NCBI GenBank assembly: GCA_021186555.1 | Contig: JAJKFL010000012.1 | Span: forward strand, 1,550,001-1,614,000 | Direction: 5' to 3' | Source: Reticulitermes speratus | Taxonomy: Eukaryota > Arthropoda > Insecta > Blattodea > Rhinotermitidae | Length of the DNA stretch: 64,000 nt | Shown: one piece after another, positions 43,001 to 55,600 of the stretch | How positions within the stretch are numbered: the first letter of the stretch is position 1 | How the letters are laid out: each line of letters opens with the position of its first letter | Notes under the pieces: generated by a model | Seen by the model: the letters and a program-made list of their open reading frames with translations, nothing else | Database searches by the model: none | What the model was told of the DNA's origin: nothing | Translations under genes and position numbers: made by a program

Positions 43001-46000
43001 CTCTTTTCCTCGTCAGCTTCTGCATACGCTCTTCCCTTTCAATCCTTGGCCTTCCTCTTCCCTGCATCCCCTCAGCTCCTTTTCCCATACTTGCCCAGGC
43101 TTCCCATTGCTATCCATCCTAATTAGGTGCCCAAACCATCTTAGTTCCCTCCTGTCGACCAGTTTAGTAACTGGCTCTTGATTTAGTATTCCTCTAATTT
43201 AGCTATGTCTAATTCTGTCTGTCTTGTTTTCCCTGTGCATTTTTGTAAGTACCTCATCTCTGGGCCTGTAATTGTACTTTAATGTTTTGTTAACATCGTC
43301 CAACTTTCTGAGCCATAGAGTAGTGTCGGGAGATAAGCCATTTTACAAATTCTCATTTTAGTGTTATTGTAACAGCTCTACATAACTGCTAAATCATAGT
43401 GCCTGGGTTTGGAGTTCTCAGACACTCTTGGACTGACACTACATTACACAACGGCATGGTACACTCACCAGCGGTGGATATGAAACATTTCTCGTGACAG
43501 ACACGTGCACAGGGCAGGTTGCACAGTGGGACTTGAGCTTTGTGGCTGCTGCTGCGCCTTTCACAAACACAGTGGTGTGCATGTGTGTCACTAGACCCAT
43601 CTCCTTGGCTGATCACACAGGAGAGAAAGATGTTACTTTCATTTCATATTACAATATATTTTGATCATTCTAAAAGATGTTCTTTAAAGACTGTTAGTTC
43701 TGTGTGGTGTGCATACAGAATGACAACATACAGGGTGTCCTAACAGTCCCTTTACTGAGATTACACTCACATTCCATGGAAATGCTGCTTTATTTACAGC
43801 CAACCATTGGCAGAAAGTGACTATGTGGAGTTACAGAAATTGTTTGAATTGTTGTCAGCCATGTCAAATGCAAATTGTGTCTCTCCTAAGCACTGATACA
43901 CAAACTGCTGCATATAATCTTGGTACAACTACTTCTAGGATGCCCAGTACATAAAACTTAAAAAAAAGTGTCTTTCTTGTTCTATGACCAGATGTCAGAC
44001 AGTGACAAAGCCTCCCCATCTTAAAGCCAGAACACGTGACAATGACAATGTCCTGCTTAGTCCAGGCTGTTGCATGGTGATAGATGGGTAAAGCCAAAGA
44101 ACTTGAGAAAATGCACTGGTGTGCAACTTTGTGCACAACAAATGTGTCATGAAGTCACCCAGTACTAAGCCTGACAGTCTAGAGCAGTGTTGAAGCACTT
44201 GAACTATGGCACTGCCTAATACCAGATACAGTAAATGCTCTTTGAATGTTTGGGTCACGTGTACAGTGAAACATAGTAGAACAGAGCATTTTATCCCATA
44301 AGAATTAAGCCAATCCCTATGGTTACATGGTGTAAGGCATAGGTCTGCAGCTGCTCACTTGCTGGGATTGCAGGTTCGAATCCTGCCAGGGGCATGGAGC
44401 ATGGATGTTTGTCTCGTGTGAGTGTTGTGTGCTCTCAAGTAGACGTCTCTGTGATGGGCTCATCCCTTGACCAGAAGAGTCTTACCGAGTGTGTGTGTCA
44501 TTGAGTGTGATCAGGTGTAACAATAACCCACTACACCTACAATGAGTAGGTACAAGAGGCCTAACAAAAAATAAAATAAAATACCTAAGAGTCTGGTTGT
44601 TAATGATCCCACTAGCTGCCAGAAAAAACAACATTAATCTGAATCCAGACAACATATCAATTATTTGGAAACTAAAACCTCTCAGCATTAAAGTGAAGAA
44701 ACATTGTTCAAGAAAATGGTACACACAGGACTGCCTGTATAATAATTATGTATATAATACACCACAAAGGTTCAAATATATATGTGGAACAGTTAGATGC
44801 AAATCTAAAACATTGAAAGTATATAGTACATTTGTAGTACCAAATCTCTCCTGTAGAGGTACAAGAATTGGGCTTCACTAAAACAGCAGGAAAGAAGAAT
44901 TGAGAGCATCATTATAATAAGCTTATTGCAAATTCCAAAAACAAAGTCAAAACCACTTGGGGTATCATCAGATCAGTAACTAATATCAATTCAAGTAAAA
45001 ATGCAATACCAATAATAAATATTGATGGAAAATTATGCAATAACACACAAACTACTGCCAATACTTTCAATAATTATTTTATAACACCATCAAATCAAAT
45101 GCAATCTAATAAACCCACTAATGTATCTGATTCTCTAAATTACCTTTTTGAGGTATTTAAACATCCATTTCCAAATATAAATATGACCCCAGTAACTAAT
45201 AAAGAAATTAAAGACATAATTAAGTCATTAAAATGGAAGAAATCTCAGGGATATGATGAGATTCCTCAAAATATCTTAAAAATAAGTATGCCTTTCATTT
45301 TATCCCCATTAACCTACATATGCAATAAATCATTGAGTTTAGGCATATTTCCTACGCGACTAAAATATTTTCAGATAAGTCCTATTTTTAAAAAAGGAGA
45401 AAAGACTGAAATGGCTAATTACAGGCCAATATCTTTGTTGACATGTTTCTCAAAAATTTTTGAAAAAGTTATTTACAATAGAGTACAACACCATATAGAT
45501 GTTAATAATATTCTTGCGCAAGAACAGTATGGTTTTCGAACCAAATCATCTACTGAGTTAGCCACATATAACTTAATAAATAATATTGTATTGGCACTCA
45601 ATAGTAAATTATCAGTGGGAGGAATATTCTGCGACCTAACTAAGGCGTTTGACTGTGTGAATCACGACGTATTACTTGCCAAATTGCAGTTTTATGGCAT
45701 TAATGGCAAGGTAGGAAAGTTGATTAAATCTTACCTGAATAATAGATATCAGAGAACATTAATAAATAATTATTATTCTAAGTGTATTTCTGATTCGCAA
45801 AAAGTTAAACAGTGTGTGCCACAAGGCTCAATACTCGGCCCTTTGTTTTTTCTTCTATATATTAATGATTTACCTTACGTAATAAATAAAATATCCAAAC
45901 CAATTTTGTATGCTGATGATAACAGCATATTATGTCTTAACTCTGATTCCACTGAGCATGTAAATGTATTGAAAACGATTCTGGTCAAAATAAATTAATG

Positions 46001-46588
46001 GTTTACAATCAACTCGTTATCATTAAATTTCAATAAAACCAACTATGTGCATTTCTCAACAAAACTAAATACAAAAACAGATATAAATATAAACTATGAA
46101 GATATTCAAATTAATAATACTTACAATACAAAATTCCTTGGATTTCAAGAAAATTTATCACAAGACTCAATAATAATTAGATATAATACCCACAAAGTTC
46201 AATTATATTAGGAAACAGTTATGATCAAATTAAAACATTGAAATATATATACAATTTGTTTAGACCAAATTCCGTAGTACAAGAATTCTTCATCTAAAAC
46301 ACAGAAAAAGAATGAGAATATAAATAATTATGAAATCAAAAACAAAGTCAATACCATTGGTATCACAGTCAATTAAACTAATATCATTCAATATAATAGT
46401 AATACCAAGTATAAATATTGATTAATAAATTATTGCTATAACACACACAACACCAAACTTTGATTAATTAATTTAATAACACCATAAATCAAAGCAAAAT
46501 AAATAAAAAAAAAAAAAAAAACAAAAAAAAAAAAGAAAAAAAAAAAAATCAAAAAAAAACAAAAAATAATAAAAAAAAAAAAATACAG

Positions 46589-46623
<35 letters not shown>

Positions 46624-49600
46624 TAAAAAAAAATTTGAGAACATCAAAAAAAAAAAAAAATTAAAATAAAAAAAAATTTATTAAAAAAAAAAAAAAAATA
46701 AAAAAAAAAAAAAAAATTAAAAAATAAGAAATATAAAAAAAATATAAATTTTGTTAAAATATTTAAAATAAAAAAAAATAATAAAAAATAAAAAAAAATT
46801 AAAAATACAAAAAAAAAAAAAATGATATCAATAATAACTACATACAAAATTCTGTAGCATAGACAACACTTACATGGAAGACATACATATAACTAAGTTA
46901 GCTCGCATTATCATAACCTACCTCAGTATGTCAGAGGTTAGATTTACTTTGCTAGTAATCATATTCTCGATATATTTGGCTTGATCAGTATTAATTAAAT
47001 CAAAAGATATGAAATTATTTAAGACTAATAGGACTCTGTCGTCATTGTGAATTAAACATTCTCGTATACTCCAAATACTTCATATCAATATTATAAGAAT
47101 TGGATATATCAATTATTCTGCTAACATACAACACCACAAGCCGACTACATTACACTAATAATTAGCTAAGTCAAAGGTGTATACTACTCAGGGATTAGGA
47201 TTTTCAATAACTTACCACAAGACATTAAGAACTTGTTAAACAATGTTAATAAATTCAAACAGGCCCTAAAAAAGTTTCTTCTTGCTGGCTCTTTTTATTC
47301 CTTAAGTGAATATTTTGAATGGAAAACAAGGGGTGATCTTGGTTCTTATAAATAGTCCATAAATTTGATCTCAACAAGTTTTGTTAATTATATTAAAAGT
47401 TATACAAACAACCAATTAGTCTAGGCTTGTGTTTATAGTTGCCGTGATTTCTTTTATTTGTTTTAATTTACAACTAGTTTATCATTTTATGTATGTATAT
47501 ATTATAACATAGCAGTAACTTCACATTTTTTGAGAGACCGTTTTCATCACTTATTTATTGTTACTACATGTTAGATACTTTTCATAGTTTTAATTGATGT
47601 ATGTGTAACATAATACACATTATTTAATATTATACTTTACATGGACAATTTCCATATCTTAAGGTCATTTCCTAATTGGATCTATGGAATGTATAAAAGA
47701 GAAAAAAAAAGACTGCACAGATAAAAGTTTTGAGGTCTCTTGCATATATATACCATAAAATTAACAAAGAAATAAGAGAACTAAATATATGAAATTTAAA
47801 TGAAAATATTGTGGATTACAGATGGAAGAAAATACAACATTTATTATGAATGGTACATGCATTCCCAAGTCAGCGTATGAAGACACTACAACTGGCAGAT
47901 GAACATGTGGCACAAACAACACCCCCATGAAGACAGAACAAGCCTGGAATAGCTTACACCCTGTTGCTGATGATCATGATTCTTGAAGAAACTGATGTAG
48001 TTTGATTTGAGCTGCATACAAATTTGGTATTATACTGGACTTACACAAACCCAACTATATGCTGCAATAGCAAATTTCATTCAGATGTGTCAAGTAGTGA
48101 CACATCTCTCTGTTACTGCACTTTGTGCAACCTAACTTCTGCAATACAGTTACATAAGCTACTGGTCAGTAGGCAGTACCTGGTGTATGCTGGACAGTGA
48201 ACCTTACATGTTCCTGTGTTGCACTGAAAGATGCCTGCAGATTAAATGCAGTGTTCACATGCATATTCAGTGACTGCTGGACACCATGCCACATGTTGAG
48301 AACTGGGTTGTACTGTGACAGTGACATCTGGTAGCTGAGTGAGGAACTGCAAAAAAGGTCCAGTGCTGGCTTCATTCTGCTGCATTAACTGGAGAATATT
48401 TGTGGCTGTGGAATGTACTAACCTGGGGACTGATAGGTACAGAGCGTTCTTAAAATGCGGAACTGAGCATGACAGAGGGGGGCTACAGTTGGTCAATGCA
48501 CAACCAATGACGTTGTCTGCTGTACAGTGCACATTCCCGCATTAACGTAGGACTTGCAGGACTGAGTACAGAACAATGTGCTGTGAGTGGTACAGCACAT
48601 GCTGCGATCAGCTGGACATCCTGTATGTTAATTAAACGGTTCTATTCTAACTGTAAAAATTATACAGCATCAATTGCGGTTGTGATATTGAGCAGTTACA
48701 GGAAAAGAAAAGTTTAAACTCAGTACAAACATGAAATCGCAGAGGCTATCCCCTCTTTGTACTGAGAGGAGTAGTTGCCTGTCAAAACTGATACCAACAT
48801 GGCAGCCACATTAAGTACAGTTTGTCATTCAGCATTATAAACAAGTAGCATTGGCCCAGTCACATGACAAGATAACATAATACTTACATGCAAATCCAGT
48901 AGATGGGGTTACCAATTTCATAATTGTCATTATGTCATTAGGTGTCTGGGGAACTGAATCCCAATTATATGCAGTCGACAGGAAACAAGTTACAATAGCA
49001 CAACAACAGGAGTTGTACAAACAAGTGTAAACTTGAAATGTAATGTTTCAGCAGATAATCCAAAACAGCAATGCTACCTCACTTAAAACATTCCAAAAAT
49101 ATAAACAACACTTCGGCTGGTTCCTGTTGGCCGCCAAAGTAATCAGCTGTATGTGACATCAAAAGCTCTAGGTTAGCCCTCAACAGTAACAAGACAAAAA
49201 TCCAAACAAACAAACAAACGAATAAGTCCAAAATTAAATAAACAGTTACTCTGACTCCGTACCTCCCTGTCACTGCAACACCATTAGTCTCTCTCTGTGA
49301 CCAGTCAGAACATGGGTGCAGTAACTCAGAGTAACACAAAATATAACAAAGGCCGCAACTAAATACACAAAATCAAAGCTATTACCTGCCACCACATTCC
49401 AATCTCCCAGAGAGATAATGCCAAGAGATAGCAGAGAATTTCTTGTCCATAAACCAGCCTGTACAAGGATTATCATGAAATTAAAACACCAATTTTAACA
49501 CGAATCACCAGTCCTTCTCCTCTCCCATCGCTGCTCACGTCATTCTATGCATATCCACTACAGAAGGGTGAAGAAGGAAAGAACTGGTCGGTCTCTTAAG

Positions 49601-52600
49601 TATTGCCACGTTCCAGTAGCCAATTCTGATGCTTCAATCAGCTCAACCTTAAAAAAGTGCTCTTGTAATAGAATATTGTAGCCATGGAAACCTGGGTTGT
49701 GACATCATTCACAAACCAACCTCTACTAGCAAGATGGAAACAGTGTGACACCACTCAATCCATCGTAACCATTGAAACCCCAGTTGTGACATCACTCACA
49801 AACCAAGCTCTACTGTAACCATGGACATCACAAGCCAAGCACTTCTGTAACTATCATAACCACTGAAATGCAAATTATGGTCTAATTTAAGATGCTGTCC
49901 ACTTGCAAACCAATCTCTATCACAACCATGGAAACCTGGTCCCCGTTCAAAGCTGGGTTGTGACATCACTCACAAAGCTCTACTGTTGCAATGGTTACCT
50001 AGTAACCACTGAAACTCTGGAAGTGACATCACTAACAAGTCAAGGTGAATCATACCATGACACATGGGTACCCATGGAAACCCTGTAACCATGGCAACCT
50101 GGGTGTGACCAAGGGCATTATATATAAGACAAGCATTATGAAAATTACAAATGAATTATTTTAGGTACAAATGTCAGATCTGCTGTGACAATAAACCATA
50201 ACTGTACTTGCAAATTCTGAACTGTGAGTAAGTGCAATGAAATGTTCACAGAAAGTGATGGAACCTGAAGATCAATACAGAAATGTTACACTCCAGCGCT
50301 GCCAACTATGTGTCAAAGTAACAGAATCTCAACGGCTTTATCAAGCAGTTGCAGCTTTTCTCGCAACTTACAGCAGCTCCAGCCCACTTGACAGCACCGG
50401 GCTGGTGCTGAAGCTGGCACGGACTGATACCAGACCACCGGCCGACATTTGCAGCAGCGCATTTGTTCCAAGGTCTGTCACTCGCATCTCTTTGACCAGG
50501 AACGGCACAAAGATTTTCTGGGCGTTCAGGTGAATGCCACCGTTGGCTAACAGCTGCACGCTGTTCAGAACTGCAATACAACAAATTAGTAATAAGTTCT
50601 GTGAACAAATTGTTTTGAACAGAAAGGGTATTCATGATCTTAATCACGTTCTCAGAACTGACATCAAAAGTGAGTGTGTGTGTGTGTGTGTGTGAGGCAT
50701 AGATGGGAGGGTAATACTAAAATGGATCTTAAAGAAATAGGATGAGAGAGAAGAGACTGACCTTATCTAGTTCATGGCAGGGACAAGTGGAGGGCTCTTG
50801 TGAACAAAGTAATAAGCCTTCTGGTTCCATAAAACGCAGGGAATTTCTTGACTAGCTAAGCAAGTATTAGCTTTTAAAGAAGAATTCTGCTCCAAGCAGT
50901 AGTTGGACTTGCTATACCAGGCCATCAGTCTCCCCTGGTGTAACAAATGCATAATTTATTTGCCTGTTCTCACCTTTGAAGAGTGTGTTCAAAGTACTCT
51001 CATTTGCATGGTGGACAAGCACAACTTTACTTTGCATCTTAACCAACAGCTCCACGTGCACGGGCTCTGACGGCTTGGTAGGGATCTTAAGTTGCTGCAG
51101 CATTGTTACCAACTGCGTGACACTGAATGATCTGGCCTGCATTAGTTGCTGCTTAATGACATCTCCCAGTCCTTCCAGCCTGATAAAGACCTGCAATATA
51201 ACAACACAGAGTGCGACATCTGCTGCCAACATTTCAAACATGTCATCAAATGATCCAGTTTACTACATAGCAGACGGCAGAGTCACCTGAACTTCAAATT
51301 TAAAACAACAACATTTTTGTTGAAAATGTGTGGAGAGGTTAATATTAAAATGTGAGTATAAATGTAAAGACAGCCCCCATGCACTCCACGAACGCATATG
51401 AGGGAGTGAAGGTACAGCTCCACTCACTCTTAACCTTGACACTAGATAGAGGTCAGCAGTCACCTCCATGCCCCGACCACTGTAATTGTGTGCAAAGCAC
51501 CCCCAGAACCCACTTACGAGAGGGCATGGTAGACCCCAGGTTTGGTCTTGCCCTGCTGGGAGGTGAAGCACAACTCCCTGCACAGGCAGCCTTAACCTGG
51601 CAGTTATACTGTCTGAACTATCCTGAATGCAACTGTTACGATCAGCCAGGACCACTTCCTCCTCAATTTATCATACTGTTTCACTTTTAGTGCTGGCAAC
51701 CTCTTCAACTGATGAAGTAGGGTGCAGCACAACACAATTGCAGATATCTGGCAACAGAGGGCTTACTGTATTCATGTTAGGCCAACTGACAGTCACTGAC
51801 AGTCAGGATAGCCAGCCTCTCCACCTGTCACAACACTTACACTGCAGTATAAACTTTATATTATTTTCACCATGCATTTTCTATTCAATGCTTCATAACC
51901 AACTAAACTGTCATATGCCATCTGGACGGCATATGACAATGAACTAAACATATGGATGTGTAATAAGTGTAGTTTGTAACCCCCTGATGATGGTCTGTGG
52001 TAGACCGAAACATATGTAGGGGTCTTCAGAAACTATACAAAAATAGTTTCAAGTGAAATGTGCATTTAGTTGGTTATGAAACATTGACTTACACTGAATT
52101 GGTTATAGGTGTAGCCCATGGTATGACTACCAATGTCCAGGTTGAATACAGTTGGCAGCCCTGTTCGAGGACTGGACACCATGATGAGGTTGGCCTGGGA
52201 GCTGAACCCATTATCTGGGTCTGCGTAATCCAGTACATAGTTGCCGCCAGTCCAGTGACCCACTTCTGGGTCCACAACAAACTGTACCAGCTTCTTGGCC
52301 ACCTCTCTCCTGCATGTAAAGCATGCCCACCATAACTCCACAATTAATGCAGTACCTACATTAGAATATCATTCCCAAAGGAAATCAAAGAATTTTCTGT
52401 GTTGTGGAACATTTAGAAAGGCTACAAGCTACTGTTAACAGAATCAATGTTGTGAGATTTAATCTCCTCACAGCAGGGTTGCTGAAGATTCAAGTCTGCT
52501 GGGATGTGACACCGTGTTGTTGGGTAGGTAGTTGCTGATATTCTGAAGGCAAATGTCAGAATTACTCACCTAACAACACAATGTCCCACACCACAAGACT

Positions 52601-55600
52601 TGAATCTTAAAAAATACTGTTACTACAAAAATTGAGGCCATGGACAGAAGTCCCACTGAAGAGGTCCCAGTTTGTGCCGAGGCCAGTCTGGGTACTTAGG
52701 TTTTTTTCTGTCAGAATCAACCCCCCAATGCTCCATACTCATTCATTCATCTATCATCAATGCTATAAAATCTTTGCAATTTACAGCACCATTAAATAAA
52801 ATACACACCTACTACCAACTTTCGTGTGTCGATTGAGGCCTTCTGGGCTGTTACGCTGAGTGGCAGGCTAGAACTAATCCATCTGCTCTCCGATGGTTAC
52901 TGGTTAAGTCCATAGTTCTCAAATCCACATAAAATGACGGCAATTTTCAGGGCCCCCAAAATCACACCAGGGCCCACCCACACCTTCCCCTGATTGGCTA
53001 GCCAGACTTACCTGTCTCAAACAACTGAACAACAGGATCTACAGTAAAACACCTATTTAATGAATTGTTGGGGGATTAGAATATATTTCACTAAATCAAG
53101 GCTTTCATTAAATGGAGGTTTACATTGTTTATATGGAGCTATTGTCGGGACATGAAAAAATCGTCACTAAATCCGGGATTTCACTAAATGCGGGAACATT
53201 AAATCGGGGTTTTACTGTAGATGTTTCCACCTGTCTCCCATGTCTGACACTCTTCAAGGACTCCTTGACACTTGAAGATGCATGCAGTACATTCCTTCCA
53301 AAGTGACAATCAATAACCCTGATACTCAGTATTAAAGCCCAGAAGAACTTTATCCTCAACATCCAATGCTGTGAAAATCTCAATTCAACGTTCATATGAA
53401 TGGAATGACCATATGACTGGAGAGGAATACAGGGAAATTAAATGAAAAATGAATACAGATTAGATAATGCTCATTGGCTGGTTTTGTTTCCTGATTTAAA
53501 GAGGTATCGTGACACAGCAGTGAGCTTGGCCACAAACAGCTGACATATTATAAACACATTATGTCCAATGCACGTACTGCTACCACAAAACACATTATGT
53601 CCAATGCACGTACTGCTACCACAAAACACATTATGTCCAATGCACGTACTGCTACCACAAAACACATTATGTCAAATGCACGTACTGCTACCACAAAACA
53701 CATTATGTCCAATGCACGTACTGCTACCACAAAACACATCTTCTTGTTCAGGTTTCAACATTTTACATTAATATTAAACAAAATAACAGTAAGGGCGATA
53801 GTTTGTCTTGCCTCCATTTAATAATTTCATGGCACTATAGCAACTTATGAAGCCACTTAGCCAAAAATGAAACACAATAGGATGTTTACTCACATGTGCA
53901 TGTGGCATGGGTGCTGGCTGTGAGCCAGTGAGTGCAAAGTTGTGTACCAGAAATGGCGCAGGTGTGCATTACGTTCATGCTGCATGAACAGCATCAAGTT
54001 GTACAGGTGAGTCACAGATGGTTGCCCCAGCACCAGCATTGTGAGGGCAACCACCCGCACCTCCAGGTCCTCACTGCAGTTTGTCAACAGAGGCCAGTAC
54101 AAGTGGTACACCTGCAACACAAATATCACTTACTGACATAAACTGTAACCTGCATAGGCCGTGCATCTACAACACAACTGTAACTTACTGACAAACTGTG
54201 ACCTTCAGGCAGTGCATCTACAATACAATTATCACTTACTGACATAAACTGTGACCTGCATAGACAGTGCATCTACAATACAACTATCACTTACTGCCAT
54301 AAAGTGTGACCTGCATAGAGAGTGCATCTACAATACAACTATCACTTACTGACATAAAGTGTGACCCACACAGGCAGTGCATCTACAATACAACTATCAC
54401 TTACTAACATAAACTGTGAGCTGCATAGACAGTGCATCTACAACACAATATCACTTACTGACATAAAGTGTGACCCACATAGACAGTGCATCTACAACAT
54501 AACCACTGCTTGCTTACACCTCAACCATGACCAGAATGAGTGGTACATCTGCAACATACCTATCACTTACTGATAAACATGTGAATTACACAATGACAAC
54601 AGAGGAATTATGTAAGTGAAATATGTCAGTAAAGAGACTGAAACAGTGACAGAGAGCTGAACATGAATTCACCCTGCAACATGCCTTGGTATGAAGGTTT
54701 TGTTATCTGTTGTGTGTTTTGTGGTTTCTACTTACTGCAGCCTGTTAAATGTAGCTGATAAAAGGAAAAACATGTTATCAAGTGGTAATGATACACAGTA
54801 CGGACTCAAAGTGTTGCACATTAAACACAAAGTAATTAACCCTTCAATGATGCTGGAGTTTAAATTCAAACTACAGCCAACCAGAGGAGTTTAAAATTTA
54901 AATTACTTCAAAATGCACCCAGTGTGGTGCACAGAGGCCGGCACTGAAGGGTTAAAGTGGCATGTGTACCTGGTCTGGCTGCAGCGTGCTGCAGGCCATA
55001 GTGGCCCACATGGCCAGGACACGGGTGTGACGTGGGTACCTGCTGTCATCACCACGTATGAGTGGCGTCAATAACTGTACAACTTGCTGGAGCTCAAAGT
55101 TGGTGAGTGCCGTCAGATACAGCATCTGGTGAGCGTAGTCCTTGCTGCCTGCAATACGTAACAGGTACATAAACAGTTCGGTATGAGTCATTAGACAATC
55201 ATAATTCTGCCTTTTCTTTTCTACGGTGTGAAACTTGGACTGAAACACTAAGGGAAGAACATAAACTGAGAGTGCTGAGGAGGATACGTGGGGCTAACGG
55301 TGAAGAAGTTAACAGAAAAATGGAGAAAACTGCATAATGAAGAGCTTCATTCAACTCTGTAAAGCTCTGACAATTTTACACAACTTAGTGTTAAAATCTT
55401 CTTCTTTTGGACTTCATCTATCGTCTTGAATTTTTATCAGAGTATGATGTTTCGGAAGCCAGCTCTGCTTCCGTCTTCAGCTACAAAATGGAGTATGATG
55501 GAACCCGGTTCCTTTTTGTCTTCAGGTACAAAATGGAGTAAGACATTTCAGAAGCTGGTTCTGCTTACACATACAGGTGAAATGTAAGACATTTCAGAAG

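Larger units (their letters stand above)
44600..47710 (+). mobile_element. non-LTR retrotransposon (Jockey-like), 5' truncated and internally corrupted
   Basis: A pol region (RT ORF at 45099-45998, open from about 44915) continues past 46000, is interrupted by an A-rich garbled stretch (46150-46850), and resumes with GVYYSGIRIFNNLPQDIKNL and FKQALKKFLLAGSFYSLSEY, the typical C-terminal tail. The element ends in an A-rich stretch at 47699-47710. Base composition is far more A/T-rich than its surroundings. It lies in the 4.6-kb lipid transfer intron between exons 48346-48180 and 43608-43469. Confidence 0.75.

Noticed and set aside
44320..44400. Possible tRNA gene
   Set aside because: The B box is good, but there is no closed acceptor stem or terminator, and an A-rich tail follows a SINE body.
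46644..46847. Phe/Ile-rich ORF
   Set aside because: It arises from the nearly pure A/T garbled segment and has no protein-like composition.
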